64,000 nt of DNA. Source: Pseudovibrio sp. Tun.PSC04-5.I4 (GTDB lineage: Bacteria; Pseudomonadota; Alphaproteobacteria; Rhizobiales; Stappiaceae). The stretch covers positions 62,001 to 126,000 of the forward strand of contig NZ_FNLB01000001.1 in NCBI RefSeq assembly GCF_900104145.1, in the 5' to 3' direction. Under the pieces are notes generated by a model, which made no database searches, had not been told where the DNA came from, and worked only from the letters and a program-made list of their open reading frames with translations. Of this stretch, positions 8,510 to 17,377 are shown piece after piece. A program made the translations under genes and the position numbers. Each line of letters starts with the position of its first letter. Position 1 is the stretch's first letter.

Positions 8510-8638
8510 ATGTTTGCAGTGGCTTTTGCCGTTTATAAGACTGGTTCCCTTGTGCCCCCGCATATACGCGGAGCAAAACGTGAACCAATACGTCCTTCCA
8601 TATCAAACAGTCCCATCGTTATTCAGGCGGTGGATTAA
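8510..8638 (+). CDS. Small ORF (42 aa) directly under the cobalamin riboswitch
   Basis: An ATG at 8510 has a near-perfect SD (AAGGAG, six bases upstream), the first and best ribosome site after the riboswitch. It opens a 42-codon frame (MFAVAFAVYKTGSLVPPH...) that ends at TAA 8636, 39 bp before the importer ATPase start. The ATPase itself has only a weak SD. This small ORF may therefore be the direct riboswitch target, either as a functional peptide or as a leader that couples translation to the ATPase. I do not recognise the family. It is not CbtB by eye. Confidence 0.45.
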   Translation: MFAVAFAVYKTGSLVPPHIRGAKREPIRPSISNSPIVIQAVD

Positions 8639-8677
8639 AATCCACGCTTATAATCTGCATATTTGTAGAGATTACAC

Positions 8678-9469
8678 ATGATGGTCGCTGCCGATTTGCG
8701 GGTAGAAAACGCCAGCTGGGCGCCGCGCAAAGGGGCCCCTCTCCTTCTGCATCCTCTCAGTTTTGAGGTGGGGGCTGGACGTGTGCTGGGCGTTGTTGGG
8801 GCCAATGGCGCAGGCAAATCTACACTGCTGCGCATGTTGTACCGCTTCAACCGTCCTGTCTCGGGCCGTGTGTTCATAGGTGATGAAGATATCTGGTCCC
8901 TGTCACCTCGTGTGGCAGCGCAACGCGTTGCTGCAGTGCTACAGGAGCAGCCAACGGATTTCTCACTCAATGTGCGGGAGATCGTCAGTTTAGGCCGCAA
9001 TCCTTACCGTGTCGGACTGGTCAACAACGGTGCCAAGGATGCGCAGATCATTTCCAACGCTCTGAACAGGCTGGACCTACAGGATTTAGCAGGTAGACGC
9101 TTTGGTACGCTCTCTGGTGGAGAGCGCCAGCGGGTAATGGTCGCCCGTGCGTTAACACAGGAACCGCAGGTGCTGGTGTTGGATGAACCCACCAATCACC
9201 TCGATATCCGTCATCAGTTGGAGATTATAGAGCTGATCAGATCGCTGAACCTCACCATTGTTACCAGCCTGCATGATCTCAACATAGCAGCACTGGTGTG
9301 TGATGACATTCTGGTTTTAAAAAAAGGGCATGCACTCTGTTTCGGTCCTCCAACACAGGTGCTTACAGAAACCGTCGTTTCTCAGGCGTTTCAAGTTGAT
9401 GCCAGTTTTGAGCAGCTCTCCAAGTCAGGGCTTCCTCATTTTACTTACAAATTGAATTCCCAAGGATAA
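8678..9469 (+). CDS. B12/siderophore-type ABC importer ATPase (BtuD/FecE-like)
   Basis: 263-residue nucleotide-binding subunit with Walker A GANGAGKS, signature LSGGERQR, Walker B VLVLDEPTNHLD and switch His in TSLHDL. The arrangement is that of FecE/BtuD/HmuV-type subunits. It is the first full-length gene under the cobalamin riboswitch, and the binding protein and permease follow, so corrinoid import is the likely role; the riboswitch is the main argument. The start may be ATG 8678 or the adjacent ATG 8681. Confidence 0.85.
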   Translation: MMVAADLRVENASWAPRKGAPLLLHPLSFEVGAGRVLGVVGANGAGKSTLLRMLYRFNRPVSGRVFIGDEDIWSLSPRVAAQRVAAVLQEQPTDFSLNVREIVSLGRNPYRVGLVNNGAKDAQIISNALNRLDLQDLAGRRFGTLSGGERQRVMVARALTQEPQVLVLDEPTNHLDIRHQLEIIELIRSLNLTIVTSLHDLNIAALVCDDILVLKKGHALCFGPPTQVLTETVVSQAFQVDASFEQLSKSGLPHFTYKLNSQG

Positions 9470-9474
9470 TCACG

Positions 9475-10410
9475 ATGAAACGCTTTGTACTTGCTCTTTC
9501 TCTCTTGCTGGCGCCTTCAGTAGCAATGGCAGAAACAACCGTAAAGAGCTGTAGCCGGGAAGTAACGTTTGAAGCTCCTCCGCAGCGTGCTGTTTCCAAT
9601 GATGTAAACCTCACCGAGATGATGCTGGTACTGGGTCTGAGAGACCGTATGGTCGGTTACACTGGCATTTCAGGCTGGAAAACGCTGGATGAAGAAATGC
9701 GGGAGAATGTGACTGAGTTGCCTGAGCTTTCTGAACGTTACCCAACCAAAGAAGTTCTGATTGGCGCAGATGCCGATTTTTACTTTGCAGGTTGGAACTA
9801 CGGAATGAAGGTTGGCGGCGAAGTCACGCCAAAAACCCTCGCCCCCTTTGGCATCAAAGTTTATGAGCTGACCGAAAGCTGCATCCATATTGGTAAGAAG
9901 CCCAAGGTCAGCATTGATGACATGTACAACGACATCCGCAATCTGGGCCGTATTTTCGGGGTAGAGGAAAAAGCAGAAGAGCTGGTTGCTGGTTACCGTG
10001 CAGATCTTGCTCAGTTCAATGTTAGTTTAAAAACCGGTGATACTCCAATCAACGTCTTCGTTTACGACAGTGGAGAGGATTCTCCTTTTACAGCAGGCCG
10101 TTACGCCATGCCAACAGCACTCATTGAAGCTGCCGGTGGGCGCAATGTTATGGACACACTGGACAAAAGTTGGGCCAAGGTCACTTGGGAAGCTGTGGTG
10201 GATGCCAATCCAGAAGTAATCGTAATCGTCAACTACGGTGAAGTAACAGCTGCGCAAAAGCGTGAGTTCATGATGATCAACCCAGCCTTCGCAAACCTCG
10301 ATGCCGTGAGGAACGACCGCTTTGTTGTGCTGGAATATGTTGAGGCCACGCCAGGACCACGCAACATCAAAGCAATCAAAAAGCTCGCAACTGCTTTTTG
10401 GGGAGAATAA
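9475..10410 (+). CDS. Corrinoid/iron-type ABC importer substrate-binding protein (BtuF/FecB-like)
   Basis: 311 residues with a signal peptide (MKRFVLALSLLLAPSVAMA/E) and a periplasmic-binding-protein fold of the PF01497 type. The N-terminal CSREVTFEAPPQRAVS strand, the YTGISGW segment and a GRNVMDTL block fit FecB/BtuF proteins. Two cysteines (about residues 24 and 137, KSCSRE and TESCIH) could form a disulfide. It lies between the ATPase and the permease in one run. It presumably delivers a corrinoid, since the unit is headed by a B12 riboswitch, but a ferric siderophore cannot be excluded from sequence alone. Confidence 0.8.
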   Translation: MKRFVLALSLLLAPSVAMAETTVKSCSREVTFEAPPQRAVSNDVNLTEMMLVLGLRDRMVGYTGISGWKTLDEEMRENVTELPELSERYPTKEVLIGADADFYFAGWNYGMKVGGEVTPKTLAPFGIKVYELTESCIHIGKKPKVSIDDMYNDIRNLGRIFGVEEKAEELVAGYRADLAQFNVSLKTGDTPINVFVYDSGEDSPFTAGRYAMPTALIEAAGGRNVMDTLDKSWAKVTWEAVVDANPEVIVIVNYGEVTAAQKREFMMINPAFANLDAVRNDRFVVLEYVEATPGPRNIKAIKKLATAFWGE

Positions 10411-10412
10411 GC

Positions 10413-11474
10413 ATGACGGTGGGGCTGATTTCGCCAACTCAGCATGTTGATACACCGCATAGGGGTATGAAGTCCGTCTTGCTAGGTGGAGTGCTGCTGC
10501 TCGTCCTCTCTATCTCTTTTGCAGTCAGTGTTGGGGCAATCTCCATTCCCATTGGTACCGTTTGGGGTGTTCTGGCAAACAAGATCAGTCCTGAACTGAT
10601 TGACGCAAGTTGGTCCAAAGGGCGTGAGGCTATTCTCTGGGAAATACGTTTTCCCAGAGCGTTGCTTGCAGCAATGGTCGGGGCTGGGCTGGCAATGGTT
10701 GGGGCTTGTCTTCAGGCTGTGACCCGTAATCCGCTGGCAGACCCGCATTTACTGGGCATTTCAGCAGGGGGAGCATTCGGGGCCATTTTGGCACTGTTGC
10801 ATACTGGCCTTTTTATTGGCTTGCTGACCGTCCCACTCTTTGCCTTTCTTGGTTCACTCCTTGCAACACTTATTGTGCTTGCCGTCGCACAACTTGCCAG
10901 CGCCACGAGCGCAGACCGTTTGGTACTCACCGGTGTGGCGGTTTCCTTTGTCGTTATGGCTCTGGCGAATATCCTGATCATGCTCGGGGACCCGCGCGCT
11001 ACTCATACAGTTGTATTCTGGATGCTAGGGGGATTGGGGTTGGCTCAATGGTCCCACCTTGCTTATCCGCTGGTTATTCTTGTCGTCTGCGGGGCTTGGC
11101 TGTGGAGTAGGGCCAGTGATTTTAACGCAATGACTGTGGGAGATGAGACAGCAACAACCCTCGGCATTCCCGTTGCCCGCTTTCGGTTAATGACCTTTGT
11201 TGCTGGCGCGTTGATAACGGGCGTGATGGTGGCATTTTCCGGTATGATCGGGTTCGTCGGGCTGATGGTCCCTCATCTCGTACGCATGGTTGTTGGTGGA
11301 GATTACAGACGTGTTTTGCCAGCCTCCGCACTGTTTGGAGCCGTCTTCCTTTTGTGGGCAGATATCATTGCGCGCACCATCATGAAACCAGAAGACATGC
11401 CCATCGGTATCGTCACCGGCCTTATCGGCGGGTTGTTCTTCATCTGGATGCTCAGCAAAAGGCAGAGCTCTTAG
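10413..11474 (+). CDS. B12/siderophore-type ABC importer permease (BtuC/FecCD family)
   Basis: Inner-membrane permease of 353 residues with about ten hydrophobic helices and family motifs: RFPRALLAAMVGAGLAMVG, then RNPLADPHLLGISAGGAFGA, and the cytoplasmic-loop FVGLMVPHLVR. Start ATG 10413 is chosen because GGGGAG lies seven bases upstream and it follows the binding-protein stop by two bases. A more upstream in-frame ATG at 10398 would overlap that gene. It completes the importer. The next unit downstream is an IS5 remnant. Confidence 0.87.
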   Translation: MTVGLISPTQHVDTPHRGMKSVLLGGVLLLVLSISFAVSVGAISIPIGTVWGVLANKISPELIDASWSKGREAILWEIRFPRALLAAMVGAGLAMVGACLQAVTRNPLADPHLLGISAGGAFGAILALLHTGLFIGLLTVPLFAFLGSLLATLIVLAVAQLASATSADRLVLTGVAVSFVVMALANILIMLGDPRATHTVVFWMLGGLGLAQWSHLAYPLVILVVCGAWLWSRASDFNAMTVGDETATTLGIPVARFRLMTFVAGALITGVMVAFSGMIGFVGLMVPHLVRMVVGGDYRRVLPASALFGAVFLLWADIIARTIMKPEDMPIGIVTGLIGGLFFIWMLSKRQSS

Positions 11475-11555
11475 GGCGCGGTTACTTAGAGAGGCTTGGT
11501 CCTTTGGTCTTTATAGTGAAATTCCCGCCTGAGATTTCGTTTTGGTGGTTGCAGG

Positions 11556-11902
11556 GGCGGTGTTGCAGAATACCTCTTTTGGCATTTATGTTTCCTGATA
11601 TCTTCTTTTTCAAAGACCTGTTTTCATGCCATTCAAAAGAACGGTCGAATGTCTTGGCAGAAGCAAACCGGTTACGGCCGAAGGTCCCGAGGTGAAACTT
11701 TAGTGGGTTGCTTCAAACAGGTGATCTGGACCACGCTAATGTCACGAAAGTTGAACAATCAGAGAACGGAGGCGAAAGTCGGCGTCACCGTTCCCAACAA
11801 GATGACAGCGCTTGGACGCACCGCATTCGAGCGTGCTTTATGACGACCAAGTTCATGGGGTTGGGCAAGCTGCATGCGCAAATCGAATATTGCAACACCG
11901 CC
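11556..11902. mobile_element. IS5-family deletion derivative (347 bp, both ends kept)
   Basis: Both ends carry the same terminal repeat (GGCGGTGTTGCAGAATA at 11556, and its inverse GGCGGTGTTGCAATATT ending at 11902). The inside retains only the 5' edge (TTTTCATGCCATTCAAA) joined directly to the transposase C-terminus (plus strand 11649-11843: WQKQTGYGRRSRGET). That C-terminus matches the fuller copy at 45775-46853. The middle of the transposase gene is deleted, so it is a MITE-like non-autonomous copy that could only move with help from a full element. Confidence 0.7.
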
Positions 11903-11923
11903 GTGCAGCACCACCTGTCTTGG

Positions 11924-11958
11924 TCTATGGCGCCAGGCAGATAGAAAGGCGCCATAGA
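11924..11958 (-). terminator. Hairpin downstream of the rhamnose operon
   Basis: A perfect 11-bp stem, TCTATGGCGCC with GGCGCCATAGA and a 13-base loop, lies seven bases after the fucO stop codon. No T-tract follows on the minus strand, so termination efficiency is uncertain. It may instead protect the mRNA 3' end. Confidence 0.45.
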
Positions 11959-11964
11959 TCTGAA

Positions 11965-13113
11965 CTAAAGTGATTTAGCAAAGAGGGCTTTTACCTCTTC
12001 CCGTGTCGGGATACGGGGATTGCCCGGCAAGCATGGATCTTCCATGGCTTTACCTGCCCAACTGTCAATCACATCCACTTCGATCCCCAAAGCAGCGAAG
12101 CCTTTTGGAATCCCAACAGTCTCAGAAAGCTCGCGAATAAGCGTTAAACACAACGCCGCGCCTTGCTCCGCTGAAAGGTCGGTCACATCACCGCCAAGGG
12201 CTGCTGCAACATCTTTATATCGTTGAGGCACTTGCTCTGCGTTGAATTCACAAACCAGAGGCAGTAGGATCGCATTACACACACCATGCGGCAGATTGTG
12301 AGTTGCACCGGGTTGGTGCGCCATTGCATGAACCAAACCAAGGCCAGCGCTGTTAAAGGCCATTCCCGCAAGGAACTGACCGTATGCCATGTTGGAGCGG
12401 GCCTCGATATTTTTGCCTTCTTTCACCGCAACCGGAAGCCATTTTCCGATCAACCGGATAGACTCCAACGCACTGTGATCTGTTAACGGGTGCGCACCCG
12501 GAGTAACATAGGCCTCAACTGCGTGGGTCAACGCATCCATACCAGTCGCGGCAGTCACGTCCGCAGGCAGACCAGTCATCAGCAGCGGGTCATTCACTGC
12601 GATATCAGGGATCTGGGTGTTATCGATGATCACCATTTTGACTTGGTTTTCTTCATCAATGATCACCGAATTGGAGGTCATTTCTGCGGCTGTACCTGCC
12701 GTTGTACCGATGGCTACAAATGGAGTGCCGGGATTTTGAACCTTTTCCACGCCGCTATAATCAGTAATATCGCCCGGATTTGCAGCCATGATGCGGATTG
12801 CTTTGGCCGCATCAATAGAGCTGCCGCCGCCAATTGCAACAAAGCAATCACAACCCTGCGCTTTGTAGACTGCTGTTCCTTCACGAACCTGCGTGGCAGT
12901 CGGATTTGGAGTCAGCTTGTCAAAGATAACGTAGTCAATGCCGTTTTCTTTCAGAGCAGCTTCCAGGCTGCCCAACAAACCAAGCTTGACCAACGCACCA
13001 TCAGAAACAACCAGTGCCTTTTTTACAGCAAACTTCGTCAGGTGAACTATTGATTCCGCAACAGCACCTTCACCCATTAAGGTGATGCGAGGGAGTTTGA
13101 GGGCAAATACCAT
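11965..13113 (-). CDS. fucO: Lactaldehyde reductase, iron-dependent alcohol dehydrogenase
   Basis: 382-residue group III (iron) dehydrogenase. It has the NAD-binding GGGSSIDAAK motif (about 97-106), the metal-ligand region NDPLLMTGLPADVTAATGMD followed by ALTHAVEAYV, and the later HAMAHQPGATHNLPHG ligand segment. FucO reduces L-lactaldehyde to L-1,2-propanediol. Here it is the last gene of the rhamnose operon, where RhaD makes lactaldehyde, so the assignment fits substrate and context. It could alternatively oxidise lactaldehyde-related alcohols in the other direction. It is followed by a hairpin at 11924-11958. Confidence 0.88.
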   Translation of the reverse strand: MVFALKLPRITLMGEGAVAESIVHLTKFAVKKALVVSDGALVKLGLLGSLEAALKENGIDYVIFDKLTPNPTATQVREGTAVYKAQGCDCFVAIGGGSSIDAAKAIRIMAANPGDITDYSGVEKVQNPGTPFVAIGTTAGTAAEMTSNSVIIDEENQVKMVIIDNTQIPDIAVNDPLLMTGLPADVTAATGMDALTHAVEAYVTPGAHPLTDHSALESIRLIGKWLPVAVKEGKNIEARSNMAYGQFLAGMAFNSAGLGLVHAMAHQPGATHNLPHGVCNAILLPLVCEFNAEQVPQRYKDVAAALGGDVTDLSAEQGAALCLTLIRELSETVGIPKGFAALGIEVDVIDSWAGKAMEDPCLPGNPRIPTREEVKALFAKSL

Positions 13114-13242
13114 GATCTTCTCCTATTATTATTTGATTTTGGAAATTTATTGAAAACCGGACTTGGGGCCGGCTTTAACCGTTAGGAAAATTTGTGCAGG
13201 CCCTTCCTTCAGTCAGAAGAGCCTGCCGCGGCCTCAGTATTT

Positions 13243-14511
13243 TCAGCCGCGCTTCAACAGCACGTCCTTTTCGTAGGTCTCAACTTTATCCAGCCATTCA
13301 ATACCGCCTGACATTCCATTCTGCTGGCAATAGTAATCCCACACAGCACTCCAAGGCATGACCTTGAGATCTTCCATGAGTGCCAACCGCTTGGTATTGT
13401 TGCCGGAAAGCTCAGCATCTTTCAGCAGTTTGGTTGGTTCAAGGAACGCCTTCAGCAGTGCCTTGCGCATGTTGCGAGTGCCGATCACCCAAGCGCCAAT
13501 GCGGTTCACCGATGCATCAAAGAAGTCCAGACCGATGTTGACCCGCTGACCCAAACCACAACGGACAATCTCACTGGCGATCGCTTGTGTTTCATCATCA
13601 AGTAATACGATGTGATCACTGTCCCAGCGCATCGGACGACTGACATGCAGAAGCATTTCATCAACGAAAAGCGAAACAGCGGAGATCTTGTCTGAGATAA
13701 CCTCAGTTGGATGGAAGTGCCCGGCATCAAGACACAAAAGCAGATTTCGTGTAGCCGCGTAGGCGAGATAAAATTCAGAGGAACCTGCCGTATATGCTTC
13801 AGCACCAATGCCGAAAAGCTTACTCTCTACAGCGTCCTTGTGAAACTCACGGGAGATATCCTCCTTCAAGATCTCATCAAGCGACTCCATCAAACGGCGA
13901 CGTGGACCAAGCCGATCTGCGGGAAAATCCTTGGACCCATCCGGAATCCAGATATTCATAACAGATGGGGTGCCAAGCTCGCGCCCGAAGTATTCCGAGA
14001 CTTTCCGGCTCCGCTTACAATGCTCAATCCAGAACTCACGGATCTCCGCGTCAGGATGGCTAAGTGTCATGCCCTGAGCGCTTTTCTCATGTGAGAACAG
14101 AGAGGGATTGAAGTCCAGACCGATGCCCTTCGCTTTAGCCCATTTCACCCAATTCGCGAAGTGCTTTGGTTCCAACTGATCGCGGTCAACATATTGATCG
14201 CTCTCAAGATAAAGCGCATGCAGATTAAGCCGTTGCTTGCCCGGTATGAGGCTCATGGCGAAATCAAGATCAGCTCTCAGCTCAGCCGGGTTGGTGGCCT
14301 TGCCCGGATGACACCCTGTGACCTGAATACCACCGGAAAGTTCTCCATCTGGGTTTTCGAAACCTGCAACATCATCGCCCTGCCAGCAATGCAAGGAAAT
14401 AGGGGTTTCATCCGCCGCTTTGATGGCTGCGTCAACATCCACACCCAGTTCTTTGTAGCGTTCTTTAGCGATCACAAAGGCATCTTCAACTGCCTGTTTT
14501 TTGGAGGTCAT
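13243..14511 (-). CDS. rhaA: L-rhamnose isomerase (enteric type)
   Basis: 422 residues that track the E. coli-type RhaA along its whole length: SLHCWQGDDVAGFE near residue 40, LNLHALYLESD, GLDFNPSLFSH, GTPSVMNIWIPDG, AVESKLFGIGAEAYT, CLDAGHFHPTEVISDK, HVSRPMRWDSDHIV and NIGLDFFDAS. These contain the metal-binding Glu, Asp and His residues. The enzyme interconverts L-rhamnose and L-rhamnulose in the cytoplasm. Its start overlaps the rhaB stop by four bases. It is the enteric RhaA family, not the rhizobial RhaI type that I would have expected next to a rhizobial-type transporter. Confidence 0.95.
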   Translation of the reverse strand: MTSKKQAVEDAFVIAKERYKELGVDVDAAIKAADETPISLHCWQGDDVAGFENPDGELSGGIQVTGCHPGKATNPAELRADLDFAMSLIPGKQRLNLHALYLESDQYVDRDQLEPKHFANWVKWAKAKGIGLDFNPSLFSHEKSAQGMTLSHPDAEIREFWIEHCKRSRKVSEYFGRELGTPSVMNIWIPDGSKDFPADRLGPRRRLMESLDEILKEDISREFHKDAVESKLFGIGAEAYTAGSSEFYLAYAATRNLLLCLDAGHFHPTEVISDKISAVSLFVDEMLLHVSRPMRWDSDHIVLLDDETQAIASEIVRCGLGQRVNIGLDFFDASVNRIGAWVIGTRNMRKALLKAFLEPTKLLKDAELSGNNTKRLALMEDLKVMPWSAVWDYYCQQNGMSGGIEWLDKVETYEKDVLLKRG

Positions 14512-15971
14512 AGGTATCTCCCTAGGTCTTTGCTTATTTTTTGAATGTCATTTGCACGAACAGCGAAGGCGTCGAAGCAATTGTTTGATTGAGGTGAAAA
14601 ATGCGTACTGCTGAAGCTCTGGGATATAAGTTGGCGTCCAGCGGGCAAATCCTTGACCGCGCCAAGTGCAATAAGCTGACACATCAGGTTGCCCGTGGCA
14701 GAGGCCTCAGCCGGACCGGCAATCACTGGAATCTCGCATGCATCTGCACATAGTTGATTGAGGAACAAATTTTGACTTCCGCCACCAACCACATGGATGG
14801 CTGGAATAGGATGACCGCGCAGGTCTGCCATATCGTTCAACACACTGCGATACAGTACAGCCAGGCTTTCAAAAATCGTTCTTGCAAGGGCACCAGCGGT
14901 CTGAGGAACGTCTTGATTGGTCTCCACACAGTAGGCCTTGATTTCATCAATCATCGACGCCGGGTTCAGGAAACGTGGTTCATTGGTGTCAATAAAACAC
15001 CGGAACACAGGAGCCGCTTCCGCCAGTTTGACCAGTTCAGCAAAGCTCGCGATCCCAAGTTCCTCACGGAGCATTTGGGCGAACCAAAGTCCCGATACGT
15101 TCTTGAGAACTCTGAACTTTTCTACCCCACCCTCATTTGCAACATTGAGCAAACGCGCTGCATCGGAAGTCAAAGCTTCAGGCTCTTCAATCCCAATGAG
15201 GGACCACGTTCCCGAGCTGATGAAAGCTGAATCTGGTTCACTCATAGCAACAGCGGCAACGGCAGCAGCGGTATCATGACTTGCTATTGAGATCACGGGT
15301 ATGGAATGCCCCCTCACCTCGTAATTGCCGATGACGTGATTGGGCTGCGAGACCGGTAAAAACCAATGCCGAGGGATCCCAAGCGCTTCAATCAGATTGG
15401 CATCCCACATCTTGGTTTTGCAGTTGAGCAGCTGAGAGGTGCTGGCGAAGGTGTACTCGCAGTTTGTCTCTCCGGTCAGAAGGTATCCCAAATAGTCAGG
15501 TATAAACTGAAGGTTAGATACGTCTCCCAGCCACGCAGGCTTTGAATTCAACAAGGCCTTTAGCTGATAAATCGTGTTAAACGGCAGAAACTGAATGCCT
15601 GTGGCGGCATAAATAAATTCTTCACCTAGGTCCGCAACGACCTCTTCCATAACACCGGCGCTACGAGCATCCCGGTAGGAGACCGCTTTTCCCAGACGGT
15701 TCCCCAATGCATCAGTAAGAACGAAATCAACGCCCCAAGTATCGATGCCTATTCCATCAGGTGTAATCCCAGAATCTAAAATAAGATCAATGCCATGACA
15801 GATCTCTTGGTGAATTCTGTCGATGTCCCATTCGCATCTATCACCGGACACCAGATGATACCCATCAAACCGATGCCATTCTTTCAAACTGATGTGTTCC
15901 CCATCAAAACTGCCAAGAATGACACGTCCGCTGGAGGCACCTAGATCAACCGTAACTAATTGTTTTAACAT
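14508..15971 (-). CDS. rhaB: L-rhamnulokinase
   Basis: About 487-residue FGGY-type sugar kinase. The N-terminal phosphate loop region reads VTVDLGASSGRVILG, followed by GIGIDTWGVDFVL and a C-terminal HVVGGGSQNLFLNQL adenosine-site loop. It phosphorylates L-rhamnulose to the 1-phosphate. ATG 15971 is preferred over the in-frame GTG 15977 because GGGAGGAAG lies at proper spacing from the ATG. It overlaps rhaA by four bases. Gap to rhaD upstream is about 108 bp without a convincing promoter. Confidence 0.93.
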   Translation of the reverse strand: MLKQLVTVDLGASSGRVILGSFDGEHISLKEWHRFDGYHLVSGDRCEWDIDRIHQEICHGIDLILDSGITPDGIGIDTWGVDFVLTDALGNRLGKAVSYRDARSAGVMEEVVADLGEEFIYAATGIQFLPFNTIYQLKALLNSKPAWLGDVSNLQFIPDYLGYLLTGETNCEYTFASTSQLLNCKTKMWDANLIEALGIPRHWFLPVSQPNHVIGNYEVRGHSIPVISIASHDTAAAVAAVAMSEPDSAFISSGTWSLIGIEEPEALTSDAARLLNVANEGGVEKFRVLKNVSGLWFAQMLREELGIASFAELVKLAEAAPVFRCFIDTNEPRFLNPASMIDEIKAYCVETNQDVPQTAGALARTIFESLAVLYRSVLNDMADLRGHPIPAIHVVGGGSQNLFLNQLCADACEIPVIAGPAEASATGNLMCQLIALGAVKDLPAGRQLISQSFSSTHFSPQSNNCFDAFAVRANDIQKISKDLGRYL

Positions 15972-16079
15972 GCACACTTCCTCCCGATGCGTGCGCCTCC
16001 TATGAGGCTTCTTCTCATCGAGGCCGAGGCCTTATGTGGAGTGGAGGGGTAGCGAGATAGCTTCCCCCGCGGGCAGCAA

Positions 16080-16907
16080 TCACAAATTAAAGGTCTCTTT
16101 CAAAAGCAGCATGTCTGCTTCTGAAACACCTTGTGGCTCAAACCCTGCGGAAAGGCACATGAGGTAAAGCTTGGCACCCTTGTTTGCCACGTCCATAAAA
16201 TCAAAGGCTTCTGCTACATCAACACCAGTTGCCACAGCGCCGTGTTTCTCCCAAATTGCAACGTCGTGGTTGCGCAATTTTTCCATGGTTCCCACTGCAA
16301 TATCCTGACTTCCCGGCATGCAGTAGGGCACAATACCAATACCCTGAGGTACAAATGCCCGGACTTCCGGCAGCATCTGCCAACACACTTCAGTGAAGTT
16401 ATTCTCATTACTAGAGCATTTTGGTAGGTGAGAAAGCGCAATTAATTCAAGTGGATGAGAGTGAACTACACAACGGTGGTTAGAACCGGACCGCTGCTTG
16501 TCCATCATTATTTCCACATGAGATATGAACTCACTGGTTGGCTTGAAGTGTGGATCCCCACGACCACCCCAAAGCAGGTGATAGCCTTCAGCAGTCTCAT
16601 CAATTTTTAAAATACAGCCGGCCAGATGGGGCTCGCGTAATTCACGGATGCGTTCGCCTGTTCCCTTCACGAAAAACACATGGCCCGCACTGTCTTTTGG
16701 AAAGCCTGCACCGTCACCAACAATGGTCAAAGGATTGTGTGCGAACTGTGAAAGCTCAAGCTCAACTCCTTCAAAATACTCAGTTAAATCCAGCGAGATA
16801 TTGCCGCCATTGCGTTCAGCCCACTCCCGTTGCCATAGGTACCCAGCAACTTCGACCACTTTTTTAATTTCTCGCTCAGCCTCTACGGGTAGCGTTTCGA
16901 TGTACAT
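16080..16907 (-). CDS. rhaD: Rhamnulose-1-phosphate aldolase
   Basis: 275-residue class II aldolase. It shows the NGGNISLDL phosphate-binding stretch, the Zn ligands in VVHSHPLELIAL (two His) and a third His in IWEKHGAVATG, as in E. coli RhaD. It cleaves L-rhamnulose-1-phosphate to dihydroxyacetone phosphate and L-lactaldehyde, which FucO then reduces. It lies third in the catabolic block M-D-B-A of the operon. Confidence 0.93.
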   Translation of the reverse strand: MYIETLPVEAEREIKKVVEVAGYLWQREWAERNGGNISLDLTEYFEGVELELSQFAHNPLTIVGDGAGFPKDSAGHVFFVKGTGERIRELREPHLAGCILKIDETAEGYHLLWGGRGDPHFKPTSEFISHVEIMMDKQRSGSNHRCVVHSHPLELIALSHLPKCSSNENNFTEVCWQMLPEVRAFVPQGIGIVPYCMPGSQDIAVGTMEKLRNHDVAIWEKHGAVATGVDVAEAFDFMDVANKGAKLYLMCLSAGFEPQGVSEADMLLLKETFNL

Positions 16908-16962
16908 TATTTTTCCTTCACATCTGACCGGTTAAGGTCAATCGTTGGTTGGTGAACAACCG

Positions 16963-17280
16963 TTATTTCAGGTGAAAAACTTGCTTCAGCGGTGTTGTGA
17001 CAGGCGAACCATCTGGGTAGGTTTCCATGATATCTGCCATGAAGGCCCACCATTTTTGAACAATGGGATAGCTACCCAGATCCTGGGCACTCAACTCACC
17101 GGAGACGCTGTGAACGGCGAGTAACTCATTGGTGGAACTATCAAAATGGATGGTGAAGTCGCTGATCCCATGAGAGGCGAATAGCTCTTTTAACTCAGGC
17201 CAGAGGTCTTCATGCCGCTTTTTGTAATCATCTAAATACCCCGGCTTTAGTTTCATCTTGAAAGCGATTTTCTGTGACAT
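16963..17280 (-). CDS. rhaM: L-rhamnose mutarotase
   Basis: 105 residues with the RhaM pattern: MKLKPGYLDDYKKRHEDLWP near the N-terminus, ISDFTIHFD and the PIVQKWWAFMADIM helix. It interconverts alpha and beta anomers of L-rhamnose so the isomerase sees its preferred form (RhaU in older rhizobial naming). In Rhizobium leguminosarum the gene also follows rhaQ. The upstream 97 bp carries four phased TGCGTT repeats and a weak SD. Confidence 0.93.
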   Translation of the reverse strand: MSQKIAFKMKLKPGYLDDYKKRHEDLWPELKELFASHGISDFTIHFDSSTNELLAVHSVSGELSAQDLGSYPIVQKWWAFMADIMETYPDGSPVTTPLKQVFHLK

Positions 17281-17285
17281 TTTTT

Positions 17286-17323
17286 TGCGTTCTTTTGTGC
17301 GTTGCTTTGCGTTTTCTTGCGTT
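17286..17323. repeat. Four phased TGCGTT repeats ahead of rhaM
   Basis: TGCGTT (AACGCA on the coding strand) begins at 17286, 17298, 17308 and 17318, that is with 12, 10 and 10 bp spacing, directly between rhaQ and rhaM. Helical phasing suggests a protein-binding array or simply a decayed simple repeat. No function is known to me. Confidence 0.4.
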
Positions 17324-17377
17324 ATTGAGTAGGAGCAACCGGCAACTGAGCTGCCAATTGCACACTTTTGCGCGCGG

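Noticed and set aside
12490..13053. 187-codon plus-strand frame antisense to fucO
   Set aside because: His/Arg/Cys-rich shadow of a clear enzyme gene.
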